Source of the DNA: Planctomycetaceae bacterium
GTDB lineage: Bacteria; Planctomycetota; Planctomycetia; Planctomycetales; Planctomycetaceae
NCBI GenBank assembly: GCA_021732995.1
Contig: JAKFWA010000004.1
Span: 67,810-131,809, forward strand
Reading direction: 5' to 3'
DNA: 64,000 nucleotides
Part shown: positions 18,845 to 33,619 of the stretch, one piece after another
How the letters are laid out: each line of letters begins with the position of its first letter
Numbering within the stretch: position 1 is the stretch's first letter
Position numbers and translations under genes: made by a program
Notes under the pieces: generated by a model
Told to the model about the DNA's origin: nothing
What the model saw: only the letters and a program-made list of their open reading frames with translations
Databases searched by the model: none

Positions 18845-20002
18845 ATGTCACAAAGCCAGATGAGCCTCATCGACTCGATCCGCAAACGACCCGCGATGTA
18901 TGTCGGCGATGTCTCGGAACGCGGACTACATGAGTTGGCCATTCAAGTAGTCCAGTTGTCTGTGTCCGAGCTGCTATCCGGCTTCGGAACCCACATTGTT
19001 ATCCGCCTGTGTCTTGATGGATCCGCTGAGATCACTGACGACGGCCGAGCAGTTTCTGTAACACCCCTACCTGAGTTTGAAGGCCAATCTCGCTTTGAGA
19101 TCGCCTTCACTCGCATTGAAGCCGCTACGACGTATCGCGGACCCCAGCGATATCGCGTTGGAAGCGGCGGTCTGTGCGGTCTGGGTCTGGCTCCACTGAA
19201 TGCGTTGAGCAAGTGGCTCGTCGCTGAAACAGCCGATGGCGCGGTTTGTTCTCGATTGAGATTCGTACGCGGACGTTGCATGGGTTCGTTGGTTCAAGAG
19301 CCTGCAACATGGACTGGACTACGGCTGCGGTTCCAACCCGATCCAGACATCTTTCAAGTCACAAGCTTCGATCAACTGACCTTGGGAGGTCGCTTAGTTG
19401 AACTCGCTATGTTGAATGCAAGCTTACGCCTGGAATTTCAAGACGAGCGATCTCAGCAGTCCGTTTCCTATTGCATCCCAGAGGGGATGACCGCACTGAT
19501 GTCTGTGATGAAAGGACTATCCCCCACCTATCCTAAAATCCTGACGGTCGCGCATGAGTCTGAACGCTTTCGTCTGCACGTCGCGTTTCAACACTTCGAA
19601 TTCTCCAGTTGCCGAGTTTGGTGTTACACCAATGCGATACTCAACTCGGAAGGAGGAAGTCACTGGACGGGATTCGTTGCAGGCCTGACTCGTGCCATTG
19701 AAGACTCGGTCGATAGCTCTCCCGAGAAAGTTCAATTCGCAATCTCCGACTTACTGAACGGCTTGGCTGCAGTCGTTTCAATTTGGGTCGATGATCCCAT
19801 TTTCGAGGGTCCATCGCGGACCAAATTCGCGTTCGCGGCAATTCACGAGACAGTGGAGTCGCTGGTCTATCAGCAGCTAAAGGATTTGTTCAATCGCGAA
19901 CCAGAAGTCTTGGACGCTATTCGATGCCGAAAGCGACCCGCACTTTCTAAACCACCAAGCTGGACTGTGGCAGACATCGCAGCGTTTCGTGAAGATTCAT
20001 GA
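18845..20002 (+). CDS. GyrB-like GHKL/transducer protein with degenerate ATP site and no TOPRIM domain
   Basis: This 385-residue protein aligns with the first half of gyrase/topo IV subunit B. IRKRPAMYVGD matches the GyrB N-terminal motif, TDDGRAVSV the second ATPase motif, and SGGLCGLGLAPLNALS the SGGLHGVG lid. Transducer signatures follow (SHWTGFVAGLTRAIED; LAAVVSIWVDDPIFEG). Key ATPase residues are changed: the catalytic Glu42 equivalent is Gln34, Asp45 is Gln37 and Mg-binding Asn46 is Leu38 (IQVVQLSVSEL). Gly77 is Ala69. Asp73 is kept as Asp65. The QTK loop is altered to PSR. It ends after the transducer, so the DNA-cleavage metal-binding TOPRIM part is missing. It may be a regulatory or scaffold paralogue that binds gyrase or DNA without hydrolysing ATP. 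Start ATG 18845. Confidence 0.8.
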   Translation: MSQSQMSLIDSIRKRPAMYVGDVSERGLHELAIQVVQLSVSELLSGFGTHIVIRLCLDGSAEITDDGRAVSVTPLPEFEGQSRFEIAFTRIEAATTYRGPQRYRVGSGGLCGLGLAPLNALSKWLVAETADGAVCSRLRFVRGRCMGSLVQEPATWTGLRLRFQPDPDIFQVTSFDQLTLGGRLVELAMLNASLRLEFQDERSQQSVSYCIPEGMTALMSVMKGLSPTYPKILTVAHESERFRLHVAFQHFEFSSCRVWCYTNAILNSEGGSHWTGFVAGLTRAIEDSVDSSPEKVQFAISDLLNGLAAVVSIWVDDPIFEGPSRTKFAFAAIHETVESLVYQQLKDLFNREPEVLDAIRCRKRPALSKPPSWTVADIAAFREDS

Positions 20003-21291
<1,289 letters not shown>

Positions 21292-21496
21292 AGATCGCGG
21301 GTTGAATCGCCAACAAGTCCGGTGACCGTCAATCGAGAATGCACAACTACCAGTCCAAGCGAGACTCATTCGACAGGCGTGCGTGACCATTCACCGTGGT
21401 GGTATGGTTCACCAGTGGCACGCGTGATCGGCGGCACCACTAGCCTCGTTGGACAAGAATCTCCGAGTTCCCCTCACTCCTCAGGGAGCCTCTGAT

Positions 21497-25942
<4,446 letters not shown>

Positions 25943-25958
25943 CCACAAACTCGAACCC

Positions 25959-25989
25959 GCTCGTTCCCAAGCAGAGCATGGGAACGAGC
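25959..25989. repeat. Perfect 11-bp inverted repeat between convergent genes
   Basis: GCTCGTTCCCA, a 9-nt loop, then TGGGAACGAGC. No T-run follows on either side. It lies in the 58-bp gap between two convergent genes and could act as a bidirectional transcription barrier. Its CTCGTTCCCA...TGGGAACGAG form resembles a dispersed palindromic repeat I associate with many planctomycete and cyanobacterial genomes; that association is from memory. Confidence 0.7.
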
Positions 25990-26000
25990 ACAACGCACAA

Positions 26001-27344
26001 CTAACGCTTACCCTCCGGGAGCGCGGACATTCCGGAGCCCAGCCACGACCAGAGGACGATGCCGTTCAAGCCGTACTTCCACCAGTTCATCCAGTGAAAC
26101 AACCGCCTTCTTAGCTCGTCGAAATCGTCAGGGTCAATTTGGGCATTCGGAGCCGCGGGAACGACGTCAGCATAGAACATTTCAAAGTCAACCAGCCGCC
26201 AGATCGCCATGCCGATGATGGCTAATAGCCCCAATGAATACGCGGCTGAGACCAGCCGTTTTCGGCGATCTTCCTGAAAGGAATGGCCGACAGGTAACAT
26301 CAGTCCCAGAAACAACGCTCCTGTCAACCAAGACGACGACGGGTCTCTGGTGGTTAGACTGCCCGCGATTCCAACGGCCAAGCCGGAAACAATGCAAAGC
26401 CCTGCGAATGTCGACGCTCGCTTCTCGCTGTCACTCAAGACCAGTCGGCCGAAACGGTCCAGGCGCAACACCAGATTGAAGAGCGTCGACGAAGTCCAGG
26501 TCATCCAGACGAAAAGGATGTAGGCTGCAATAACGAAACCGCTGAAGGGTTTGAGCGCCGGCACCGCATCGAAGACTCGCACGATGATCTGCTGCCCGAA
26601 CATCAGCCCCAGCATGAGGGCCAGTTGCACCTTGGGCGGGAAGCGATTGAGCTTCAGGAAGAACGCCAGCATCCAGCGATAGATGAAGTTGCGAGCCTTC
26701 ATGGACTCCACAATCCCCAGCCGAGCCCACTCCAGGTTGGGTTCCAGACGCAGGGCTTCGCGGAAGTGCTCCATCGCCTTGCGCGGCTCGCCTTGATGCA
26801 GCAGCGTCCAGCCCTGGTTGGCGTGAGTCACCGCGTCATCAGGATTGCGCTGCAGTGCGGAATCGATGGACTGACCAGCTTCGTCACGACGTCCCAGTTT
26901 CACGAGGGCGATCGCGCGCATGTTGACGCAGGCGGCGTGATCGGGATCCCACCTGAGACCTTCGTCGGCTGCTGCGAGACACTCGTCCCAGCGATACTGC
27001 TGCTGGCAAATGGCGGCCAAGGTACCGAAGTAGTCGGGATCGGTCGGGTCGATGCCAATGGCTTCACGGATTGTCCGCTCGGCTTCCGGCAGCCTCCGCC
27101 GCTCCATGAAGACGCGCGTCAGGGCGTAGAATCCGAACGCCTCATCCGGAGCTTCATGAATCGCCTGCTCGGCTTCCTGTTGAGCCTCATCAAAGGCTTC
27201 GCGTTCCAACAGGCACAAGGCCAGCAGTCCATGCACAGGACCACGTCGCTCCGTTTCGAACATGGCCAGGCGCAGTTGTTCCTCGGCAAGGTCATAGCGG
27301 CGTTGCGACATCAGCAACTGCGCGCGTTCAAGATGCATATTCAT
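26001..27344 (-). CDS. TPR-repeat membrane protein
   Basis: 447 residues from ATG 27344, which overlaps the TGA of the upstream AAA gene (ATGA), a classic translational-coupling junction. Several tetratricopeptide repeats fill the first 230 residues (for example QLLMSQRRYDLAEEQLRLA and NPDDAVTHANQGWTLLHQG). About four to five membrane segments follow (VQLALMLGLMFGQQIIVRVF, FVIAAYILFVWMTW, FAGLCIVSGLAVGIAGSL, LTGALFLGLMLPVG). The TPR part probably faces the cytoplasm and binds a partner, most likely the coupled AAA protein. Exact function is unknown. Confidence 0.83.
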   Translation of the reverse strand: MNMHLERAQLLMSQRRYDLAEEQLRLAMFETERRGPVHGLLALCLLEREAFDEAQQEAEQAIHEAPDEAFGFYALTRVFMERRRLPEAERTIREAIGIDPTDPDYFGTLAAICQQQYRWDECLAAADEGLRWDPDHAACVNMRAIALVKLGRRDEAGQSIDSALQRNPDDAVTHANQGWTLLHQGEPRKAMEHFREALRLEPNLEWARLGIVESMKARNFIYRWMLAFFLKLNRFPPKVQLALMLGLMFGQQIIVRVFDAVPALKPFSGFVIAAYILFVWMTWTSSTLFNLVLRLDRFGRLVLSDSEKRASTFAGLCIVSGLAVGIAGSLTTRDPSSSWLTGALFLGLMLPVGHSFQEDRRKRLVSAAYSLGLLAIIGMAIWRLVDFEMFYADVVPAAPNAQIDPDDFDELRRRLFHWMNWWKYGLNGIVLWSWLGSGMSALPEGKR

Positions 27345-28687
27345 GAGAGTTTCAAGTGCTTCAGAATGTCGTCGTAGACCCCACCCTGATTGGCGTAGAG
27401 GGCGTAGTTCCGAGCGGAAGAAAACCACTCGCGGGTTGAGGGGCGAACTTTCGCGGCTGAAGCCAGCAGGTCCTTCGTCGTCAATGGCTGAGGAATCCCG
27501 GTCTTCATGGCTTCCTGCAGTTTCTGCTCGACAGCCAGATCGACGACAGCCTTCATATCCGCGCCGGAGAACTCCTTGGTCTTCTTGGCAACCTGCTCGT
27601 GATCAATGTCTTTGACCGGCTTGCCCTTGAGCTGTAGCCGCAGAACGTCGGCGCGAGCCGGATCATCTGGAGGCGGCACGAACAGGATACGGTCAAAGCG
27701 TCCTGGTCGGCGAAACGCGGAGTCCAGATGCCACGGCGCATTCGTCGCGGCCAGAATAAGGACGCCATCATTCGAGGCCTTGGCCCCGTCCATCTCCGCC
27801 AGGAACTGATTCACCAGATGCCGGGCCGCGCTGGTCTTCATATCCGTGCGACTTGCTCCCAGCGCATCCACCTCGTCAAAGAACAGCACGCAGGGAGTGT
27901 GGGATCGCGCGTAGTCGAACAGTTCGTGCAGTTTCTTCTCGCTGTTGCCAATCCACATATCGAGCACATCGTTGATGCCGATCGACAGGAAGCCAGCCTG
28001 AATTTCACCAGCGGTCGCGCGAGCAATGTGAGTCTTGCCGCAACCGGGAGGCCCATACATCAGAATGCCGCCGCCGATCTGCTTCCCGTACGCGGCGAAC
28101 ATCTCGCGATGCTGCAACGGGTAGATGATCTTCATGCGGATCTCTTCCTTGAGTGCCTCCATCCCACCGACGTCCGCGAAATTGATCTTCGGACGCTCAT
28201 AGCCCTCGATCGCGGATGGCGATTCGTCTTCGCCTTCCCAGGAAGCTCGCACGCGACCGTTCACAACTTCGGCACGTTCGTCGGCGTCGATGCCCAACTG
28301 CGCGGCCAAGGCGTCGTCACGCAGCGAAGAATCCTCGCGTACCGCCTGCCGATACTCTGACACTGCGAACTCCACATCGCCTCGCTGAAACAACAGCTTC
28401 GAATGCAGCAAGTAGGCAGCGGCAGGAGTATCAGGCTGCTTGACGAGTTCTTCCACAATGACCATCGCGTGTGAGAACTTCGCCTGCTGCTGAAATGCCG
28501 TTGCCAGCAGCAGTTTGATGTCCGCATTCTCGCGGTCGCGAGACAGCGCCTGCCGAAACTCGTCTTCAGCTTCCTCGTAACGACCGGCCGACATCAGCGC
28601 CTGGCCCAGCCCCTTTCGTAGAGCCACGTTGTCAGGGCTGGCCGCCAGCGCGTCTCTCAGCGTGCGAATTGTGTCGTCGACATTCAT
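27341..28687 (-). CDS. AAA+ ATPase with N-terminal TPR domain
   Basis: 448 residues. Three or so TPR-like helix pairs (1-135) precede a classic AAA module resembling Vps4/FtsH/p97: Walker A GPPGCGKT at 212-219, Walker B VLFFDEVDAL with Asp271 and Glu272, sensor LAATN near 313-317 and arginine fingers in FRRPGRFDR (326-333). The pore-loop region reads MWIGNSEKKLHELF. A C-terminal helical lid follows. No membrane segment or protease domain is present, so it probably remodels or disassembles a protein complex at the membrane together with the coupled TPR membrane protein. This two-gene unit has no clear counterpart among well-studied systems that I can name. Confidence 0.88.
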   Translation of the reverse strand: MNVDDTIRTLRDALAASPDNVALRKGLGQALMSAGRYEEAEDEFRQALSRDRENADIKLLLATAFQQQAKFSHAMVIVEELVKQPDTPAAAYLLHSKLLFQRGDVEFAVSEYRQAVREDSSLRDDALAAQLGIDADERAEVVNGRVRASWEGEDESPSAIEGYERPKINFADVGGMEALKEEIRMKIIYPLQHREMFAAYGKQIGGGILMYGPPGCGKTHIARATAGEIQAGFLSIGINDVLDMWIGNSEKKLHELFDYARSHTPCVLFFDEVDALGASRTDMKTSAARHLVNQFLAEMDGAKASNDGVLILAATNAPWHLDSAFRRPGRFDRILFVPPPDDPARADVLRLQLKGKPVKDIDHEQVAKKTKEFSGADMKAVVDLAVEQKLQEAMKTGIPQPLTTKDLLASAAKVRPSTREWFSSARNYALYANQGGVYDDILKHLKLS

Positions 28688-28944
28688 CGTCTCGTCCTTG
28701 TCAGGAAAATCAGAGGGAGCATGCTACCGAAGAGTGAATGAACTGCCAGACACATCACTACCGATGTTGAAGCTTGGCGTGGCATGAATGCGACATCGAC
28801 GACATTCTGTGCTGCGGGCAGCCGCTGAACCTTGAGTTGCCAGGCTGCAATCACTGCACTCCCCATGAAATCGCGTCCGTGTCAGATCACACTGCCGCGG
28901 GAAGTAGCAGCGTTAGACATTGAACTTCATGCGGGAGAAGCGTC

Positions 28945-29829
28945 GTGTCATTGCCGTACTACTTGGGCGGCCCTATTTGGAGTTGGCCGGCCTGGAAGGG
29001 ACAGGTCTATCAGGAGAAGGCGCCGCAAAAGGATTTCCTGAAGCAGTACTCGCAGGCATTCCCCGCCATTGAAGGCAACACGACGTTCTACCAACTACCC
29101 AGCGTTGAGAAGGCTCGCGGCTGGGTCAGAGAAGTTGCCGACGGCTTTCAGTTCGCGCTGAAGATCCCGAAGGTCATCAGCCACGAAAAACGATTACGCG
29201 GGGCTGAAGCCGAAACTCAAGCCTTCATCGATGCGCTCCGGGTTCTGCAAGAGGCCAACCATCTCGGGCCATCGTTGCTCAACATGCGACCCACATTCGC
29301 CGGCCAGGACTTCGACACTTTAGTGCAGTTTCTGCGAGCGTGGCCAACCGACCTGCCGCTAGCCGTTGAACCTCGGCACATGGACTACTTCGACAACGGC
29401 GCCACGGAAAACTCTTTCAATCAACTGCTGTCCGAACTGTACATGGATCGCGCGGTCTATGACACGCGCCCGCTCCACGCAGCCCCAGCCACCACAGAAG
29501 CCGAGCAAAAGACTCAGCAGGAGTCACCGAATCTCCCCCCGCGCATTGTTGCTACGGGACGCCGACCGTTCTTGCGACTGCTCGGCCGTGATGACCTCAC
29601 CAGGATCACCTCGATGATCGACGAGTGGTCCGCAGTCGTCGCCAACTGGATCGACGCAGGCCTGACGCCTTACGTCTTCGTCCACACACCCGATTACGGT
29701 TTCGTCCCCGACTTCGCCAAACTATTCCACGAAGCGGTGCGAAAGCGATGCCCTAAGGTTCCGCCGTTGGCAGCCTCTCCTGCCGAAGTTGAACGACGCG
29801 AGCGGCAGAGCCAACGGTCTTTGTTCTGA
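28945..29829 (+). CDS. DUF72 (YecE-like) protein
   Basis: 294 residues starting at GTG 28945, 4 nt after GGGAGAAG. Family pattern for DUF72: an N-terminal glycine/tryptophan motif (GGPIWSWPAWKGQVY), the EGNTTFYQLPS motif, FQFALKIPKVISHEKRL, LAVEPRHMDYF, and a C-terminal YVFVHTPDYG. The fold is a TIM-like barrel; function in the cell has not been established for the family. The C-terminal 25 residues are charged and may be disordered. The gene stands alone between the divergent AAA unit and the convergent pterin dehydratase gene. Confidence 0.88.
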   Translation: MSLPYYLGGPIWSWPAWKGQVYQEKAPQKDFLKQYSQAFPAIEGNTTFYQLPSVEKARGWVREVADGFQFALKIPKVISHEKRLRGAEAETQAFIDALRVLQEANHLGPSLLNMRPTFAGQDFDTLVQFLRAWPTDLPLAVEPRHMDYFDNGATENSFNQLLSELYMDRAVYDTRPLHAAPATTEAEQKTQQESPNLPPRIVATGRRPFLRLLGRDDLTRITSMIDEWSAVVANWIDAGLTPYVFVHTPDYGFVPDFAKLFHEAVRKRCPKVPPLAASPAEVERRERQSQRSLF

Positions 29830-29876
29830 GATCACCGAGCGCGGAACATCAAAGCTCGTGCATTGCTGGAGTCGAA

Positions 29877-30239
29877 CTACTGCTTCAACTCAATCGGCAG
29901 TTGGTCGATCTTCGCAGCGCAGATGAAGTCGTTCTCGGAGAGGCCGCCGATGGCGTGCGTCCAGAGTTCGATGGTCACGTTGCGATAGCGTTCCAGGTGC
30001 AGGTCGGGGTGATGGCCTTCGGCTTCGGAGACCTCGGCGACTTTCTCAAAGAAGCGCATCGCGGCCATGAAGTTTTTCACAACCCATGTCTTGCGGATGC
30101 GTTGACCGTCTGATGTGAGACTCCACCCAGACAGTTGCTTGAGCTGACTGGTGGCTTCATCCAGTGTGAGCTTCGGAACTCCGCCTTCGCAGGGAACACA
30201 TTTCTTCGAGCAGAGTTGCTCGGCTGTTGATGTCGCCAT
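29877..30239 (-). CDS. phhB: Pterin-4a-carbinolamine dehydratase (PCD/DCoH family)
   Basis: 120 residues from ATG 30239; a TTG 12 nt upstream is possible. The catalytic pattern is present: GHHPDLHLERYRNVTIELWTH in positions 75-95 with His76, His77 and His95, then a downstream Asp. These residues dehydrate 4a-hydroxytetrahydrobiopterin in the pterin recycling linked to aromatic amino-acid hydroxylases. An unusual Cys-rich N-terminal stretch (C10, C14, C17: LCSKKCVPC) precedes the domain and could bind metal. No phenylalanine hydroxylase gene is in the window, so an alternative Moco-related or regulatory role is open. The DUF1501 gene lies 24 bp upstream on the same strand. Confidence 0.88.
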   Translation of the reverse strand: MATSTAEQLCSKKCVPCEGGVPKLTLDEATSQLKQLSGWSLTSDGQRIRKTWVVKNFMAAMRFFEKVAEVSEAEGHHPDLHLERYRNVTIELWTHAIGGLSENDFICAAKIDQLPIELKQ

Positions 30240-30263
30240 GACTTCATCCAATGAGTGAAAGAC

Positions 30264-31556
30264 TCATCCGAAGAGCGGCTTAACAAGCGATCCACCATCA
30301 ACAATCTTCATCGGACGCCCCAGGGGGCTCATGTTTTCCTTCGCCGCATCCACGTTGATGGCTTTGCAGATCGAACAAAAGAGATCATTGGGCGTCACGG
30401 GATCGTTGGCAACATCGCTGCCATCTTTTGATGACGCACCAATCACCTGCCCACCCTTCAACCCGCCACCCGCAATCGCTGCGTTGAAGACGCGCGGATA
30501 ATGGTCTCGACCGCCGCGTGGATTGACCTTCGGCGTGCGACCGAACTCACCGATCCACAACACAACGGTGTCCTGCAGCAATCCTCGATCTTCAAGGTCA
30601 GTCACCAGCGTTCCAAAGCCGGGATCGACGACCTTCGCCAGACCTGCAGTTCGCTCGGCGTTGTCTTGATGAGTGTCCCAATTGCCGCCTGGCCCGCGAG
30701 CCGTCACTTCGACGAAAGTCACTCCGGTTTCAATCAGCCGACGAGCCAGCAGACAGCCGCGACCGAATTCAGAGTCGCCGTAGCGTTCTCTCAAGGCAGC
30801 CGGCTCGTCGTCGATCTGGAAGGCCTTCAGATTCGCGCTCAGCACCATCTTGGAGGTCTTGGCATACAACTGACGATGATTCTCGACAACGACCTGTCCA
30901 CCACGATCCGCGAACTCGGATTCGAGTTGATCCAGAACTCCCAATCGGCGCTGGAAGCGGTTCGTCGAAACAGTGACAGCGGTGTTCTGCGGCAGACGTC
31001 CGGCCTGATCGACCACGAAGGGCTCGTAATTGACGCCCAGAAACGCCGCGCCCGCACCTTGACTGCGTCCGATCTGCACCACGGCGGGTAGATCGAAGTT
31101 CGGCTCGGCAAGTTCCTTGGCGATGCTGGCCCCGATAGCCGGATGTTTCACGCTGCCTGTGGGCACATAACCTGTGTGCAGTTGATAGGTCGCTCGCGGA
31201 TGCGAACCTTCCTTGTTGGTCATCGAACGGATGATCGCGATGTCCTTCATCGCTGCGGCTGTTGCCGACCAGCCCTCGGCAATCTCAATACCGGAGACCG
31301 CCGTCGAAATCGCCTTGGTGCCGCCACCGTTGTCGCCCGTCTTAACGTCGAACGTCTCGAACTGAGATGGCCCTCCGTCCATCCACAGGACGACCAGATG
31401 CTTGCCGCGTTTTTGCAGCTCAGCGGCTTCGAGCGTGACAAGGTCTCTGAGGGATAACATCCCGGCGGCGGCAAAGCCGGTAACCTGATGCAGAAAGCCG
31501 CGTCGAGTCACCCCACGCTTGCCAATCCGAACATGTTCGTGAATCGCCGTAACCAT
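30264..31556 (-). CDS. DUF1501 exported protein
   Basis: 430 residues from ATG 31556 (GGGAG upstream; a GTG at 31568 is the other choice). A twin-arginine-type signal (TRRGFLHQVTGFAAAG) precedes LVVLWMDGGPSQFETFD, the characteristic DUF1501 start. Later motifs are FGRGCLLARRLIETGVTFVEV, NWDTHQDN, LWIGEFGRTPKVN and GGRDHYPRVF, which place the family near sulfatase/alkaline-phosphatase-like folds. The conserved Asp/His residues could bind metal, but the reaction is unknown. In most planctomycete genomes this gene pairs with a DUF1549/DUF1553 gene; here it stands alone next to the pterin dehydratase gene. Confidence 0.87.
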   Translation of the reverse strand: MVTAIHEHVRIGKRGVTRRGFLHQVTGFAAAGMLSLRDLVTLEAAELQKRGKHLVVLWMDGGPSQFETFDVKTGDNGGGTKAISTAVSGIEIAEGWSATAAAMKDIAIIRSMTNKEGSHPRATYQLHTGYVPTGSVKHPAIGASIAKELAEPNFDLPAVVQIGRSQGAGAAFLGVNYEPFVVDQAGRLPQNTAVTVSTNRFQRRLGVLDQLESEFADRGGQVVVENHRQLYAKTSKMVLSANLKAFQIDDEPAALRERYGDSEFGRGCLLARRLIETGVTFVEVTARGPGGNWDTHQDNAERTAGLAKVVDPGFGTLVTDLEDRGLLQDTVVLWIGEFGRTPKVNPRGGRDHYPRVFNAAIAGGGLKGGQVIGASSKDGSDVANDPVTPNDLFCSICKAINVDAAKENMSPLGRPMKIVDGGSLVKPLFG

Positions 31557-31893
31557 GATCGCTCCCACTGTCCGAGGGGTGAGTTTTTGAACGCAATCTG
31601 CTTCCGGGAATGTAACCCGAAAGGCACTTCCAAGTTTCTATTGAACCACAAAAAGTCCGGCCAGACGTCAAAGTCGCGCGACTGACTTGAGTCGTTTTGT
31701 CCAGAAAGTCAGCCCGACTGCAATCTTCGTCGAGCCCCTCACGCTCGCTACTGCTCCGCTAACGCTCGAATCCGGGCAGTCTCCGCCGCTGCGCGGCCTA
31801 GAGCGAGGATAAGTTCAAAGGTTACCAACACTTGAGCCGATATTCCGATCTGATTTCCTCAGATCTGAAGCGTTCGCGCCCGAGTTTCTTGTC
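31557..31893. other. Intergenic region between divergent genes
   Basis: These 337 bp lie between the DUF1501 gene (minus) and the CPBP protease gene (plus). No supported ORF, RNA or strong hairpin was found. It should hold two divergent promoters, which I could not place. Confidence 0.5.
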
Positions 31894-32742
31894 ATGAGCA
31901 GCGTGAAGAAATCCGCTCAAGCCGCCGCTACTCCTGCAATACCCAAGCCGGAGCCCGTAGCAGCGTTGGTGCATGAGGACATCTACTGGTGGCAGGCACG
32001 TGAACCTCTGGCTTGCCTGATCTTTCTGCTGCCGCTGCTGGCGATTTACGAGTTCGGAGTGCTTTGGGCTGGCTCGTCACGAGAATCAGAAGTCCGCAAC
32101 GGCGCCGACTTCTGGATGCGCGGCTGGCTGGAGTCCATCGGCCTGGATGGCTTTCTGGTGTTGCCAATCCTGGTCATCAGCATGTTGCTCGCATGGCATC
32201 GCTGGGGACACTTCCGGTGGCGCATCTCGCGTGAAACACTCGTGGGCATGTTCGCGGAGAGCCTGCTGCTGGCGGTGGCATTACTGGTACTGGCTCAAGT
32301 TCAGGACATGGCGTTCCAGTGCTTCTTCCCGAGTGCGTTGAGCATCCGCGAGCAAACTCCCGGTCAACGCCCACTACTTTCGGTCGCCGCAGCGTTTGGA
32401 CCGAGGATGATCGCGTTTGTTGGGGCAGGCGTTTACGAAGAAGTCATGTTCCGGCTAACCATGCTGCCGGCCTGCTGTGCGTTCTTTCGCGGTTGCCGCA
32501 TGCCCAAAAACTGGGCGGCGGGCTTGGCCATCTTTCTGACGAGCCTGTTGTTCTCGGTGGCCCACTACATCGGCCCGGCTGGTGAACCGTTCTCGGTCTT
32601 CAGCTTCACGTTCCGAGTCACCGCGGGCTGCTTCTTCGCCACCGTCTTCATGTTGCGCGGCTTCGGGATTACGGTCGGATGTCATGCTCTGTATGACATC
32701 CTGGTGGGCATTCTCACGATCGCCGCGATAGGCTCTCTGTGA
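31894..32742 (+). CDS. CPBP-family intramembrane metalloprotease (CAAX protease/Abi)
   Basis: 282 residues with about seven to eight hydrophobic segments. The diagnostic motifs are present: Glu182-Glu183-x3-Arg187 in YEEVMFRLTM, a histidine in LLFSVAHYIGP near 215, and the last H-x3-D in CHALYDILVG near 267. These ligate the catalytic metal. The family includes eukaryotic CAAX proteases, bacteriocin-immunity proteins and regulated membrane proteases; substrate unknown. ATG 31894 starts the frame. The 25-residue N-terminal cytosolic tail is Lys/Ala/Pro-rich. It stands as a probable monocistronic unit. Confidence 0.88.
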   Translation: MSSVKKSAQAAATPAIPKPEPVAALVHEDIYWWQAREPLACLIFLLPLLAIYEFGVLWAGSSRESEVRNGADFWMRGWLESIGLDGFLVLPILVISMLLAWHRWGHFRWRISRETLVGMFAESLLLAVALLVLAQVQDMAFQCFFPSALSIREQTPGQRPLLSVAAAFGPRMIAFVGAGVYEEVMFRLTMLPACCAFFRGCRMPKNWAAGLAIFLTSLLFSVAHYIGPAGEPFSVFSFTFRVTAGCFFATVFMLRGFGITVGCHALYDILVGILTIAAIGSL

Positions 32743-32854
32743 GTTCTGATGGCGGATGGTGCCATCCAGTCGGGCGTTGCGCCGCGGGTTTCTCTGGTAA
32801 TGCCTTCTTAATTCGTCAATCGAGCGTTCCCTTTCCACGACGAAAGACCTGCTC

Positions 32855-33619
32855 ATGCTGCCGCGAACGCTTGAACCCGAAGTCATGGATACGGTCGAAG
32901 AAGCTTCCGACTACGACTCGATGGATCACAGCGGCGTCAATCGCCTGTTCATCAACGACATGCTGGCTGCTGCGGAGAACCTCGGGGCTCGCTGGCCGCA
33001 AACAGAGATTCTCGATGTAGGAACCGGTACCGCGTTGATTCCCATCGAACTGTTTTCTCCGCATGTTTCGCTAAATCGAGCTATCTGCGGAGACATTCCC
33101 CGCGACACCCAACGCTCAAAGACCGCAGCGCCAACAAGCCCCTCGAATCTCCGTGTCCGCGCCATCGATCTCGCAGCGGAGATGCTGAAACTGGCTCAAG
33201 AGAATGTGGATCGGGCAGGCTTGTCCGCAGCCATTTCGCTGCAACTTGTCGACGCGAAACGCCTGCCATTTGAGGACGCCAGTTTCGATTGGGTGATGTC
33301 CAACAGCATCGTGCACCACATTCCCGAACCGTGTCATTGCTTCGCCGAGATGCTGCGCGTCCTGAAACCCGGAGGGCTGCTGTTTGTCCGTGACCTTGTG
33401 CGGTTGGAAACCGCGGAAGACATCGAGGTCATCGTCCGCACCTATGCCGGAGCAGATTCCGCTCGACAGCAGCAACTCTTCCGACAGTCCCTGCACGCCG
33501 CGTTATCGCTCGACGAACTACGTGCCTTGATGAGAAGTTTCGGCGTCGCAGAACGCGCGGTTCAACAAACGAGCGACAGACATTGGACGCTGGCGACACT
33601 GAAGCCTGCGGGCAGATGA
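32855..33619 (+). CDS. Class I SAM-dependent methyltransferase
   Basis: 254 residues. SAM-binding motif I is ILDVGTGTALIPIELF (about 53-68), motif II includes VRAIDLAAEMLKLA, and the Methyltransf_11 core continues with LPFEDASFDWVMSNSIVHHI and VLKPGGLLFVRDLVRLE. The HH in SIVHHIPEP and the PGG turn are typical of small-molecule or ubiquinone-type methyltransferases. The first 40 residues are acidic and precede the core. No substrate is indicated by neighbours: the next genes are a short hypothetical and a glycosyltransferase. Confidence 0.86.
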   Translation: MLPRTLEPEVMDTVEEASDYDSMDHSGVNRLFINDMLAAAENLGARWPQTEILDVGTGTALIPIELFSPHVSLNRAICGDIPRDTQRSKTAAPTSPSNLRVRAIDLAAEMLKLAQENVDRAGLSAAISLQLVDAKRLPFEDASFDWVMSNSIVHHIPEPCHCFAEMLRVLKPGGLLFVRDLVRLETAEDIEVIVRTYAGADSARQQQLFRQSLHAALSLDELRALMRSFGVAERAVQQTSDRHWTLATLKPAGR

